DNA of 62,000 bases from Gnetum montanum (Eukaryota; Streptophyta; Gnetopsida; Gnetales; Gnetaceae), in the NCBI GenBank assembly GCA_015680685.1, contig MNCI01029357.1, positions 599,569-661,568 on the forward strand, read 5' to 3'. The translations under genes and the position numbers were made by a program. The notes under the pieces are model-generated. The model was not told the origin of the DNA. It did not search any database and saw nothing but the letters and a program-made list of their open reading frames with translations. Positions 33,660 through 44,949 of the stretch are shown one piece after another (the stretch's first letter is position 1; each line of letters begins with the position of its first letter).

Positions 33660-33990
33660 ACTGAAAATATTAAGTACAACGTACACATGCTACAAAACTC
33701 AACGTAGCATACACACATTGCAAAATCCAACGCAGCATACACACCCTACTACACCTGTTGCAAAACGCACACCACGCACACATGCTTCATCGCGTTGTGC
33801 TTACACTGTGCTTCTATATGCTATGTGAAAGCTAGAGAATGCACATTCAGGTTGTGCTCATGCTAATGCTTATGCATGGCTTGCTCAAGCCCAACTTGCA
33901 CATGCTTGGCTTACTCAAGCCCAATTGCACACCCCTGGCTTGCTCAAGACCAACTTGCATATGCCCGGCTTGCACATATTCAGCTAGTCA
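33660..33990 (+). repeat. N2 leader short-repeat region
   Basis: Two families of degenerate repeats: ACGTAGCATACACAC with TTGCAAAA blocks (33660-33780), and GGCTTGCTCAAGCCCAACTT units of about 30 bp (33874-33970). No coding potential was accepted. Confidence 0.55.
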
Positions 33991-34004
33991 AGCTAGTTAC
34001 ACAC

Positions 34005-36390
34005 ATGGAATCTTCTCATATCAAAGCAGCATTGCCCTTCTCTGACCTTAAAGCTGAAATCTCAAATCCTATGACTGCAACTAAACCCATAGTCACTATT
34101 GGAGAGATGAACCCTCAAGGGACAATTCTCTAATCACTTTAGTTACAAGGCAAGGACCCCACGTATACAATTCTCACCCCCGAACAATACAACTTCATCT
34201 GTGTGAAAATCCAAGCTAACCTACCCATTGATCGCATATAAATGGAAGCAAAAAGACAGTATGAACTCATCTATAAGGGAGGCCATAACTTTACCTGTTC
34301 AGCATATGATGTAATTCCCCTCTCTGAATCCCATTACAAACTCATATCCAAGCTCCTCATGGCAAGGAATCAAACCTTGCAGCAACCCACCATAGACCCT
34401 CAAAACGAAGACAAGGAAGATGATTTCATGGCTCAATCTGAACATGGGGATTCATACCACATCCTCAATCCTCATACTTATGAAAACCCATTATTCCACC
34501 CTTTCACGAGAGAGACGATGCCTCTTCATGCATTTAAAAGCACTCAAGCACCTATTTCTCAACAAGAAGCACCCATCCTCATTCCTACTTTCCCTATGAC
34601 CAACACCCAATTTAATGCCTCCATCCCCATTATTCCTTCGGTCACCACGTTACCCTCTCTTCTAGAAGTACAACCCCAAAAACTCTCCTCTCAAGCTAAA
34701 ATAGGAGCAACCTTCCCACCCCAAATAATTGGGATGCCATCTATAATACCCACTTCTACATCTAGTCATTATATACCACGAGTGCAAATCCAAGGAACAC
34801 CCTTCACTACTTCAAATCAACAAGTTTAGGGTGTTTCCTCACAACTTATATCTGGGCAATGGCCCACACCTAGCATTCAACAACATTAACTGGCTCATTA
34901 CAACATACCACCTATTATAATCCCATCTATGAATGTCCCTCAAGAACAACCATCAACAACCCTACAGTCATCCTTCCCACAAACTACACAACAATCTAAC
35001 TATTATCATGCTCAATCTAACCAACCAGTCAGTCCACCTAGTGCCCAAGAATGGAGTGCAGCCCTGGATGAACTCCATGAGCCCATACTTAAGACATACT
35101 TGCTCACCATTTTTAAATCCGCTGTGAATGACTTTGTTAAGTCAAAACTCTATTATTTGAATGATCGTATTTTGAGTCAAGCATTTACACAAATCAAAAG
35201 CATAGAGGAGGTAGCGCAATCAAGCAATGACCCAGCTTATGTGGCCTACAAAAACCAACATACTCACAATCAAAACACAACTAAGGCAACGGTAGCCACA
35301 ATCACAAAAGCAACCAAATGAGGCTTAATAGCTAAGCAACCTAAAGCCCCAGCTAACAAAGTCACCACCATTGGTGACAACTCACCTACATTGGCGGGGG
35401 CCACCCCAAGGCCCAACTTTCAATGCAAGGACCGCTCAAAGTATACACCACTACCAATGCAACCCTCTTAACTATTGGAGAAACTCTTGAAAGTTGGGCA
35501 AATCCACCATAAACATGTGTCGGGGATTACCTACCAAAAACATGACAGGTACTGTGAACTACTAAGGAACCCCACATTAGTAGTACTAAATGAGCCCATG
35601 GTCCCACAACATTTTAAAGTGGACCAATACTGTCATTACCACCAAATGGCTAGTCACGGTACATGCAACTATCGTGCCCTGCAAGATGACCTAGAAGGAA
35701 TGATAGAACAAGGTCAACTAGTGATTGACACAGCAAGTCAACCCAACATAGACAATGCCTCCTATGTCATAAACTCAATTAGCATAGGTGGAAAGCCCAA
35801 ACTTGTGCAACAACCTTTCATGATCCATGTGCCTCCCAGCAAGGCAAGGATTCCCTCAACCTCCATAAAAAGAGGTCTCCCTTTGTTATCAAGGTTCCAC
35901 CCTAGGCACCCACAACACCCTTTGTGGTCAAGGCTCCACAATGTTCATCCGCTAAGACATTAAACTAGCATGACGTAGCCACAAAAACCGCTAAGCAAAC
36001 TTTCATCATTAAGGTGCCACAACATGATGGCCCCTCACCTACCTAAAGCCCAATAGTGGGCAACATCTCGGTCCCTCCTCCCTCGAGGGTTGACCCCACT
36101 AGCGATCTAGGTAAGTCCACCAAATGGCAACACAAGAGGAAAAATGAGCACCTTGCAACCCCCATGGTCGAAGCAAGGGCCACAACCAACAAATAACAAC
36201 TGAACACTGGGGCCCCTACCCCCAAGAAAACCAAGCCTAAGTGCCCCTCCTGAGAGGTCTATCTCTCAAGCTTCATGGAGGAAGTCAAAGCCAACACAAT
36301 GGCTAATGGCAAGGACTTCATAGCTACACTAACCCAAGTAAAGCAAACGCTCAAGAAAAAGAACACAACATTTAGCTTATGCAACCTCAT
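34005..36390 (+). pseudogene. N2 gag with capsid core deleted
   Basis: ATG at 34005 (MESSHIKAALPFSDLKAEI), one stop, then LTPEQYNFICVKIQANLP. The 34242-34829 segment stays open for 195 codons (SAYDVIPLSESHYKLISKLL onward). Near 35040 the proline/glutamine-rich part (NQPVSPPSAQEW) jumps straight to ALDELHEPILKTYLLTIF. Compared with N1, about 470 bp encoding most of the Retrotrans_gag core is missing. A zinc-knuckle-like YCHYHQMASHGTCNYRALQ lies at about 35630, with the last cysteine replaced by tyrosine. It could not assemble particles. Confidence 0.75.
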
Positions 36391-36539
36391 CAGGACCTCA
36401 CCTGCTCACTACCAAGCATTGGCTCAGGTCTTAGCCTTCATTCTTGTTATGGAGGACATCCCTGCAAATGAGCCATTCATCCGTGCAACAATGTTGCCTC
36501 CCACACCACAAGAATTGGGTTCAACAACCTTAGCCTTTC

Positions 36540-37080
36540 GTGATGATGTAGTTAAAGTCAACCCCAAACGAGGGAAAGTCACTATAGCTCCACTATCCAT
36601 TAGCATTCTTGTTGGGTAGTGCACCATCCGCTGAGTGCATGTTGATGATGGTGCAATAACGAACATAGTCCTGTACTTCATCATCGACAAGCTAGGCCTG
36701 GTAGATGAAAACAAGCCAACCAAAACCACATGTCTAAAATCCTTCAACGGGTCATGTGTCATAGTCAAAGGTACAATTAACTTAGCCTTTATGGTAGGAG
36801 AGAAATTCCCAACTAGTGCAAATTTCACTATCATAGAAGAGATGATAGGTTTCAACATGATTCTAGGTAGGGCTTGGCTAGCTCAACTAAGGGCATCTCC
36901 TCTCCCGTCCACCAAGAAATCCACCTTCCATACAAAGGTGGTCAAGTTATCATGCATGGTGATAATGTTTCCTCTTCAACTATCCATGACATAGACATGG
37001 TACAAGTTTTAGAAGAAGAGTTTCTTGGTGGTGCACCTATAACAACCAATGCAACACTTAAGGCTAACACACCTAAATGA
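36540..37080 (+). pseudogene. N2 aspartic protease-like domain (DDG)
   Basis: Open from 36635 through VHVDDGAITNIVLYFIIDKL, VIVKGTINLAFMVGEKF and GFNMILGRAWLAQL. It has the same DDG triplet as N1, and the overall frame ends at the same TGA (37078-37080). After the stop both copies keep a similar frame (SPPEDPKP), which hints at readthrough or an older, longer frame. Confidence 0.65.
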
Positions 37081-39221
37081 GTGGTTGAAGCTGACAGCCC
37101 CCCAGAGGACCCTAAACCTTACATGCTCCTTAATCCATGCCTAGTTAGGAAGCAACTACATGACCAAGACTCTCCCTTTGTCAAAATGTGCTAGATGCCT
37201 ACCTACCTTCTGCCTACCCCTCTAACATGCATTTTTAACTTTTTTTTTACATTGCACTAGCCTATGCTTTTATATTTTTCCTGCTCACTTAGATCATGCA
37301 TTTTTCTTTGTTTACACATTCGTCAACTTAGTTTACACATTGCATTTAAAAAAACATCAAACGTAAAAACATAAAACTATAAAAACACACGACCTGAAAA
37401 GGCCTTAAACTAGCATATAGCCTGGAATGGCCTAAAACTATCATTTTTTTGCATTGATTTTCTTTCATTCATACATTTGAACTCTATGTATAACAAGTGT
37501 CACTTGATTTTATTTTCTTCCTAGTTGATTTTTGTAGGATCTCGTAGGCACACAACATGACCATGCATGCAGCATCACACCTTACACAAACAAGGTAAGC
37601 ATGAATAGTTGGTTATGACAATAAACTGGCAAAGACAATCCACTATGACTATAAACTAGCGTAGACAATCCTGGCATCATGACTTAAAACTGATACCACA
37701 GAATGATCTTGGCATCACGACCTAAAAATGATACCATAGAACAGTCCTAGAGCTATGACTTAAAACTAGCACCAGAGAACATCCTAATGTCATGAAAATA
37801 AAATGACACCATAGAGCTCTATCCAATATGACACTAAACTATCACACTTGTCCACCAGAGTCCACTAAGACTATAAACTGGCTTGCCTCTTCATAGTCTG
37901 CCACAAGTCTAAACTAGCACTGTACCGTCCCCTATGATGATAAACTGGCAACGTCCAAAGGATTATGACGTGAAACTAGTCCACAACAGTCCATCAAGAC
38001 TACAAACTGGTGACATCATCGACAACCTAGTGTTATTTGAAAAGACATGTTGCTGCAATAAGCTGTATGTGCTCACCAAAAACTTGGTGCATGATCTGTC
38101 ACATAGACCTTGATGAAATTGATGTTGTTCAAGATTTTGTTTACCTTGAAACTTCACATGATGGCTCCATTCCATTGGCTATGATCAAGTTCAAAGTGCT
38201 TTAGCTAACTGAATCATTTGTGGTTTTCTTATCCTCTTGGAGTTCTGTTTGCAGGATGACATGCTTGAGGCATTCATACACAGATGCACTTCATCATGAC
38301 GACAGGGTATCACATTCTTCCTGATGCACATAACTGGGTTAATCAATCCGTTCATAAGTACACTCCCAACTCCTAATACATTTCCTATTTCCCCATCATG
38401 TCCCAATTATCCTATTTAATTACACCCCTTAGACACATTCTACTCCCCCAAATCGCTTGATACATTGTTGCACACTGTGATCTTCTAACCAGTTGCAACA
38501 TAAAATACAGTACATGGTGCATGACACAAAATGAAAGCACTCGAAGACGAGCAAGGCACAAAAAGTAGGCTCTTTCAAACATACCAAAAAGAAAAAGAAA
38601 AATAAAAGAAAAAGAAAGACAAGACAAAGAAAAAAAAGAAAAGAAGAAACAAAGAAAAAAAAGAGAAAAAAAGGGTCAAAGAGAAAAATTCACGGAAAAG
38701 GTCTTCATGACCCTGTTGACATCATAGACTAAAGACCATTGGCTCTTCTCATACAAGCCCCAGGCGAGAAGGCAATTATCTTGAAAAAATGCTCATGTCT
38801 CAAAAAAACCATATTGTGCATCCTCACGTGGCTTTGGCTATTTACAACATGCTCCCTTAAACACGACACAAGGTTCCCGTTTCTCCAAGGAATGCACCTC
38901 CTATGTATTGGTTCTAAGTCTACTGAAAACTTGACTGTTGACAAGGACCAATGACACAACTTGCTCATGTGAGAGCATTCCTCTCCGCAATTCTAGCAAC
39001 ACTTAAAACCCTTGATCATCTTTTGATTTTCCCCATTAAAACCAATCCCCTTGCATCTTGAACTTTGTTTCTCCAATCCCTTGTACTTTTGAACATGGTG
39101 TGATGACATCCGGCCAAGGGCCAACAGACAATGCTTGGTACTTGGTTGTTCATGGTATTTTGTACTTCTTTGTCGATGCCTCTCAAGTGGATTCCTCTAG
39201 ACGTCAACAAAGAGAGACCAA
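37081..39221 (+). other. N2 noncoding 3' region with repeats and purine tract
   Basis: This is the counterpart of N1 25007-27078. Degenerate CTATGACTATAAACTGGC units lie at 37600-38010, a long purine tract at 38570-38690, and CAACAAAGAGAGACCAAAG just before the 3' LTR. No pol domain was found. Confidence 0.6.
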
Positions 39222-40937
39222 AGAAACACCACAAAAATTCAGCTTTGAAATAAGAACTATTCATGCCCCTTTCGGCATTCAAGAGGTAAAACTTGACTAA
39301 GACATGGAACTCACACCTAGCCAGCTTGCTCATGCTATCAAGCTAACTTTCCCTCAACGTGACCAACCCTTCAGAGCATTCAAATTAGGTCAAAAAAATC
39401 ATAATTTGAATGGGCAAGGCCCCCTCGAGCCCACTGATGATTACTCCAAGTTTCAGCATCCAAAATTCAATATTTCAAGTCAAAATTGCATAAATCTTGC
39501 TACTCACGCTAAGGTCACGCCCAGGTCTTGCTGGCAGTGTGTGTCCAGCATGAGTCTAGCGTGAGTAACTCAAAACCTGCCTCAAAACAGCCCCAAAACT
39601 ACATCAAAATGGTCTAATTTTGATGGTACAACTCATCCTCAAGGTCCATTAATGATGTTTTTGAGTTTCGGCCTCTAGAACTTCATATTTCAGCTCCAAA
39701 AATGTTCATTTTCATTGCTCACGCCCAGCTCACACTAACAGCATGAGCCCAACATGAGTTGCCAAAATGACTTGAATCAAGCCACAGAGAGGCTCAAATT
39801 TAGCTTTCAAGTCATCCCTAATACGTTTGAAAGACAGGTCTCAAAAAATCAAGATTTGGTGTGAAATGTACCATCCCAACTTGCTCACACCTAGCTCACA
39901 CCCAGCTCACGCTAAGGTAATGCTGACAGTGTGAGCCCAGCATGAGCTACCAAAAGTGACCCAAAGCACTTCAGACACATGTTGAGGGCATGCTAGGACA
40001 AGATCAACTCACGTTGGCAGCTCTAATGAATCCAAAAACATCTCAAATAGCCATATGACTGCTCATGTCAACATCCTGCAATAACTAGTTCATGGATCAG
40101 GAAGTTCCAAGTGAGCCAAGATCAAGATCTCTTGTTGTACAATATTATTTTATTGTACATTTTTCACATTTTTGAGCTAGTCAAACTCTTACACTACAGA
40201 TTATACATGCTTCTATGAGTGTAAGCTAGCTTGCACAAGCTAAAACAAATTGTAAGATACAGTGCATCCAGTCTAGAACGTAGTCTGCCCATGTACACTT
40301 GTCACACAATCTGTTTTTCTCTCGTCTCACAACCATTGATCTCATTCATAAATCCTACTCCTGAGCCTAGAGAAATGTATAAATACCCTATTCATTGACA
40401 TAAACTGGGTTGGCAATTTTGCAAAAAAGATGACCAAAAGGGCTTTGACAGCAGCCTTGGACGCTCGAGCGCACACGATCCCTAGCACTTGAGCATCTGC
40501 AAATGCTTCATCCTTCGTCCCAGGGCTTGATGCTTGACCTGCCATCTACACATGTAGCTGCATTTTGACCGGTGCACTTTATTCTCTAAATTAATACAAT
40601 ATAGTCTTTTTCCTTCCATTACACTGTTTACATTATTCTGGTGCTATTCATATTATTCTGGTTCATTGTTTTACATTTGCATTATTCTGGTCCGTTCTTA
40701 TGTTATATTTATCCTCCGTTTACATGTTCATATTACGTTTGTTACAATAACCCTAGCGCAAGCTGTGCCTTATGCTCAAGGAAGTCTTTGGTTGATTTGC
40801 GTGTAGACCATCCAAGGCACTCTGCCTTTGTTCTTCCAACTTGCCCTCAAGTGAAGGTAGTATTTTCTGTATCTCTTCGAAGATCTTTCGGCATTCATTT
40901 TTCCTCCAGCCTTACGTCAATGATTTTGGATAGCATA
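39222..40937 (+). repeat. N2 3' LTR
   Basis: 1716 bp, AGAAACACC to GATAGCATA, followed by GTAGT. It aligns along its length with 31665-33468 but has a single copy of the 46-bp segment duplicated there. Confidence 0.88.
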
Positions 40938-41282
40938 GTAGTCATGCACAAGGTCCAAGATGTGTATGGATGATTAAGGAACAGATGCTCATCACACTTA
41001 GGCTAGCTTAGATTCTCTCTCATCCTCTCTCTCTTAGCTTAGTTAATATTATTTTCCATTGTCTCCAGGAGTAGCATTAGTATAAAAACACATCATACAC
41101 CTCACTCTGGACCAAACCATATGTGACAAGCTAATACTAGTTTAGGTGGAAATACAGAAAACTATGACCTAAGGATAACTATTTAGATATCACAACTAGT
41201 TCATCTATGGAGTTCGACTAGATCATGCGTGAAATGCTCGTATCTGTATGGTTGAGTGTAGGGGGTACCTCGCCACTCATTA
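40938..41282 (+). repeat. E2 3' LTR, second part
   Basis: Starts with the GTAGT duplication and then CATGCACAAGGTCCAAGATG, continuing the 5' LTR alignment (CATGCATGAGGTCCAAGATG at 14734). It ends CCACTCATTA before the AAAAC target duplication. Confidence 0.9.
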
Positions 41283-41417
41283 AAAACCCTCTTCTACTAT
41301 TCTCATTATGTTCATGGATTTTTGGGCTTCCATTTGATCTTAATTTTAATCAAAAGTTCCTTGTATTTTGGAACTTTGACCAAGACAATGGAAGTTAATG
41401 ATGGTCAATAGCACTTT

Positions 41418-41503
41418 AACTAGGCCTAGTCAGCATAGTTGACCCCATTGACTAGGCCTTGTTGACTAGGCCAAGTTGACGTAAGTCAAAAATTTTATAA
41501 ATA
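41418..41503 (+). promoter_or_regulatory. Element A internal promoter-like stretch: W-box cluster and TATA box
   Basis: TTGACC (41439), TTGACT (41448), TTGACT (41462), TTGACG (41476) and AGTCAA (41484) lie within 51 bases, interleaved with TAGGCC repeats. TATAAATA follows at 41496-41503. TTGAC[CT] is the core recognised by plant WRKY factors (established). This occupies the same position as the GATATC-TATA stretch of E2 (18564-18635), ahead of ORF3. Confidence 0.5.
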
Positions 41504-41650
41504 CCAAAAAGACTTTGTAATTTTTTGACATTTTCTTTATAACATGAGGGGAGTTTTTGCCATTTTTCAAAGTCCAAAGCCTTTTAGAGCCCATAACATG
41601 CCAACTACTTGTCCAAATCACTCTATTTTTTGAACTTGTAGCTATTGGAG

Positions 41651-41937
41651 GTAAGCTTTTGATCATGGAAGCCACAAAACATAAGGTTTTTGATGAAATT
41701 TTTCTAAGTTTCCTAAAGGGGATAATGATTAAAACCATCAATTCTTGAGAGTTAACCCTTCCAATACCTTCTAGAATGACTTATTAACATTAAAATATAA
41801 ATAAAATAATTATTAAAATTGATTAAAATAACCATAATCACAACTTAGCCAATTGTAACTGTTCCAAGGAAAGAAGAAATTTCAATTGTTTCATGTCACA
41901 CAACAATTGCTAACTCATGATCATGTTGTGATTACAG
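41651..41937 (+). other. Candidate intron in the element A ORF3 leader
   Basis: Donor TTGGAG|GTAAGC at 41651, AT-rich interior, branch-point-like CTAAC at 41910-41914, and acceptor GATTACAG at 41930-41937, directly followed by ATG at 41938. Length is 287 bases. The acceptor context recurs in E2 (19101-19129) and B (minus, 45187-45159). Confidence 0.45.
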
Positions 41938-44765
41938 ATGGCACCAAGACTAAAATGACCACAAGAGGAAGGACCATCACAACTAAGGGAGAAACAACCC
42001 AATGCTAGAAGGGTCCAATAAGAATAGCCCCAAGAACAACTAGAAGCAACCCATGCAATAAGACCTCTTTGAGAGGAGCCCAAAATGGAATCTATTTGAT
42101 AGATTCCAAAAGAAGACGTTGAAACAAAATAATCATAGCATGGGGAGGCACCAAAACCCATGCCAAGGCTTGAAGCCACACTAACACATGCCTGCATTGA
42201 CACCATTAGGCCTTGTGAAATCCAATGCTCAGTTCTCCAAAAATTGAACTTCAGGCCATTTCTAGAACATGCTCTAGCAAAAGTGAGGACATAAATGCAA
42301 ACCTCTTCCATGTGGCCAATCATCACTTCTAGTGGGGAGTGGTACATGGAAGAGACATACCTCTTTTGAAATAATGGAAGGACAAACTAAATAGTAAAGA
42401 TCAAGAACATTTAGGTGTCCTACTCAGCTGATGTTATTGCACAAGTTCTTAGGTTGCCTAACACAAGGACACAATTTTGACCTTGAGGCCAAAAAAGGGT
42501 GGACCCAACAGTGTTATGGGGTTGACTGTAAGGAATTTGGTGCACTCACACTAGCAGAATGCATATACTTTAAGATATCAGCCTATCATCTCAATCTAAC
42601 GATAAGGCCCAGTAAGGTGATTGCCTTTTCCGCCCTAGCATGCACCACTCTAAGTGGGAGATTTTCAATGAACCTTTCATAATTAATCTATCTAGAGATT
42701 AATAAGTGCTTTAAAGAAAACAAATATAGAAGGAAAACCTTGCCTTTTCCATGCCTCATCTAGAAACTTTGCAAAATGATAGGGATCATCTACTATGCAA
42801 ATGACATAATCAGGCATACTCCAATTGCCTCGTGGTTTGAAATGATGAAGAACAAGATACCTATCATCTCTAAAGAAGGGAAGAAATAGCTGCCACCTTC
42901 ACCACCTACTTAAGAAACAATGTTGAAGGCCTCCATATCCATTGAATTCTTGTGAAAAATCTAAGAGTAGATCTTACGTTAGCAACACCAACGTGTAGGA
43001 ATGAGTGGTGTAGACCCATCTATAATTAACCTATAATGAGTTAGCTTAATGAGGTGGCTCAAACAATTAGCTAGATGGAAATAGGTGGATCAATATTCTT
43101 TGCCCAATGAATGTAGTTGTCCATGAGATTGAATCCCAGTGCTCGAGAGGTGAGGATGTCTGTATTTCAATACCATTTATTCCCAGAAATCTCTAGGAAT
43201 TCTCCCTCATTTTCTATGTGCTTGGAGGAGGCTAAGGGGGAAACTATATTGGTGATGTATCACCAAGGGTAAGAGACCATTATTTAAGTTATTGCTAACC
43301 AAATCATAGAAGTGCTTAATGCACCTGCAACATCTATACCAGATGTATTTGCACTTCAAGATGTGTAGACATCGGAAGACATGATCAATGAAAGATTGAG
43401 TGTAGCCCAACATGAAGAGTTGCTAGACTGACTTGTGGTGATTAGGCAACCAATTCTAGATATCTTTTATTTTCCAAACAACATTACTGCAACCTAGTTA
43501 GAGTAGCTAGAAGAAAAGGGCAAATGTATCAGTTTGGAAAGGCAACTTGAAATGGCCCAACCAAAAAAACAACACTTGGCTGTAGAAGTTGCTAAATGAT
43601 GTGTCTGTTTTACTTACCCCATACTTCTTAGCCCCATAGTAACTAGAGTTGAAGCTTTTCAGTAGCTTTAGGAATGATTAAAATAGGCTAAGAGGAAACA
43701 GTGATGGCCATCTTCAACTAGTCCATAACAAAAGTAAAAACCTACTCAATACAGAAGGAATTGATCCAAATGCATCAAGAAAATGATTCACTAACCATCG
43801 AAAACCATTGCTTGTGTAATATTGATGCATAAAAACAAAAAATGCAAGAATTCATTCATCAATAGCAGGAGTATCTTACTATGGTAAACATATAGTTAAG
43901 GAAATTAGTTTTGGAGAATCAAAATCTATCTATGGAGGAAGTTTGAGCCTTATGTCAGAAATTTTCCATTGAGATTGTTGCCTAGAAAAATAAGGCTCTT
44001 AAATTTAAAAGAGTAAAGAATCACTATAGACACTAGGTTGGCCAATAGAAGGAAGTGAATGAGAAGCACATTTAAATGATTAAGGCAAAAGTAAACAAGG
44101 CCTTCTAGAAACTTCAACAAGGAAGAGAGATGTGGTAGCACAACATCGATGGAATAGATGCCTATAATAGAGTAGAGATCTACCTAATGGAGTTGCAGAT
44201 TGAAGAAATGACAAAGTATATGAAATTGGCCAATCTCTACTATGCAAACTTGCCAATGCTGACTACTGGATAGCTATAGTTAGAACTTGAGAAGTTAGTG
44301 GCCAACTCGTATTTACTATATGAGGCTAAGTTCAAGAACCATAAAGACAGAAAGCAAAAGCTTGAGAGAGCAAACACTAAACTTGAGGTTCTCAAGGCAT
44401 GATTCACTGATCAATGATCAATTGCTAAGAACATAGCCAAGAGAATGAATGATTACCATGAGCTATAGAACATAGTTGGGGCATTTAATATCAAATGCAA
44501 GTAATTCACTACTTAGCTCATCAATGCTAAGGAGTTATTTCTAGTAATTCCCTATCCTTGGGATGTGCCCGTTCCTACCCACATTGGTGAAGCTACATGG
44601 TTAGTGCACAATCCTAGAAGTAAGGAGGAAAAAATGAAGGTATTGTTGGATGCCTTTCATCTCTTGCTAGATGTTGCTGCAGTAGTAGGATAGCCACAGC
44701 CACCTTAGCCACTACATGTGTTTGAAGTCAATGAAGGTCCCTTAGAACCTTAAGAGCCACCACCT
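41938..44765 (+). pseudogene. Element A ORF3 (putative plant transposon protein-like, coiled coil)
   Basis: Starts MAPRLK at 41938, with many stops. From 42431 a segment reads LLHKFLGCLTQGHNFDLEAK, then ALTLAECIYFKISAYHL, and LPFPCLI with KLC at about 42730-42770, matching E2 ORF3 (MEERIYFKIGTYHL, ALPFPCLIRKLC). The rest (43200-44480) is helical, E/K/Q-rich sequence, and the end (44480-44765) is proline-rich. The tail from 44461 is duplicated in element C at 54143. It lies downstream of pol and the spacer, the env-like position of Athila elements. No membrane segment is visible, so envelope function is not supported. Confidence 0.5.
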
Positions 44766-44940
44766 CTTCGTCCTATTTGACCTTCTCCATCGACTCCATG
44801 CCATCAAAGGAAGTGCCATCAAATTTTGAATAGTCATGTCATGGTGTCCTATTTTGTGTCATGAATACTACAATTTTTTTAATGTGTTGGTTTGTACAAT
44901 GTTCCAATGGTTTTAATGTGTTGGTTTGTACAAATATAAA
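44766..44940 (+). other. Element A 3' tail, truncated
   Basis: Follows the ORF3 tail. It contains a short direct repeat, AATGTGTTGGTTTGTACAA, twice (44881 and 44917). The polypurine tract and 3' LTR expected here are missing: at about 44950 the sequence passes into element B on the other strand. Confidence 0.45.
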
Positions 44941-44949
44941 AGTGCCCGA

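Larger units (their letters stand above)
31665..40937 (+). mobile_element. Element N2: second gag-protease-only LTR element, nested in the E2 3' LTR
   Basis: Flanked by a perfect 5-bp duplication GTAGT (31660-31664 and 40938-40942). LTRs are 31665-33468 and 39222-40937. The internal region holds gag with its core deleted, a DDG protease, and noncoding DNA like that of N1. The LTR sequence is clearly related to N1 at its ends and in the ATAAATACC, GGAAGTCCTTGGTTGATT and CATCCAAGGCACTCTGCC blocks, but diverges in the middle. It is the same family but a different subgroup. Confidence 0.88.
14288..41282 (+). mobile_element. Element E2: pol-less Athila-family retrotransposon carrying gag and ORF3
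   Basis: Complete LTR element inserted in element A, flanked by AAAAC at 14283-14287 and 41283-41287. LTRs start TGATGAGTTGCC. The 5' copy is 14288-15071, and the 3' copy is 31206-31664 plus 40943-41282. By eye the LTRs agree at roughly nine bases in ten, so the insertion is old. Excluding the later insertions N1 and N2, the internal region is about 7 kb: primer site, gag, spacer, internal promoter-like stretch, leader and ORF3. Protease, RT, RNase H and integrase are absent, so it would have depended on a relative such as A or B. Confidence 0.85.
8500..44940 (+). mobile_element. Element A: Athila-like Ty3/gypsy retrotransposon, split by E2 at 14287/41283
   Basis: An old plus-strand copy lacking its 5' LTR and the first part of gag. 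Segment 1 (8500-14287) holds the gag tail, protease, RT, RNase H, integrase and a noncoding spacer. Segment 2 (41283-44940) continues the spacer and adds a promoter-like stretch, a candidate intron and ORF3. Continuity across E2 is supported by the AAAAC duplication and by similarity of the joined spacer to element B across the break (the TCTTCTACTATTCTC region of A matches CTTTCTATTATTCC in B near 45370). The 3' LTR is missing. Lineage is inferred from close similarity to B, which has an Athila-type tRNA-Asp primer site. Confidence 0.7.

Noticed and set aside
36424-36858. A 144-codon minus-strand frame (and the similar 24783-24406)
   Set aside because: Antisense of the N2 and N1 protease regions; the plus strand carries the recognisable retropepsin motifs.
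41910-42347. A 145-codon minus-strand frame overlapping the ORF3 start of element A
   Set aside because: It lies antisense to ORF3 and to the candidate splice acceptor and shows no family motif.
42431-44765. Interpreting ORF3 as a retroviral-type envelope
   Set aside because: The position is env-like, but no signal peptide, membrane segment or cysteine pattern was seen; the sequence is coiled-coil and resembles a plant transposon-protein domain.
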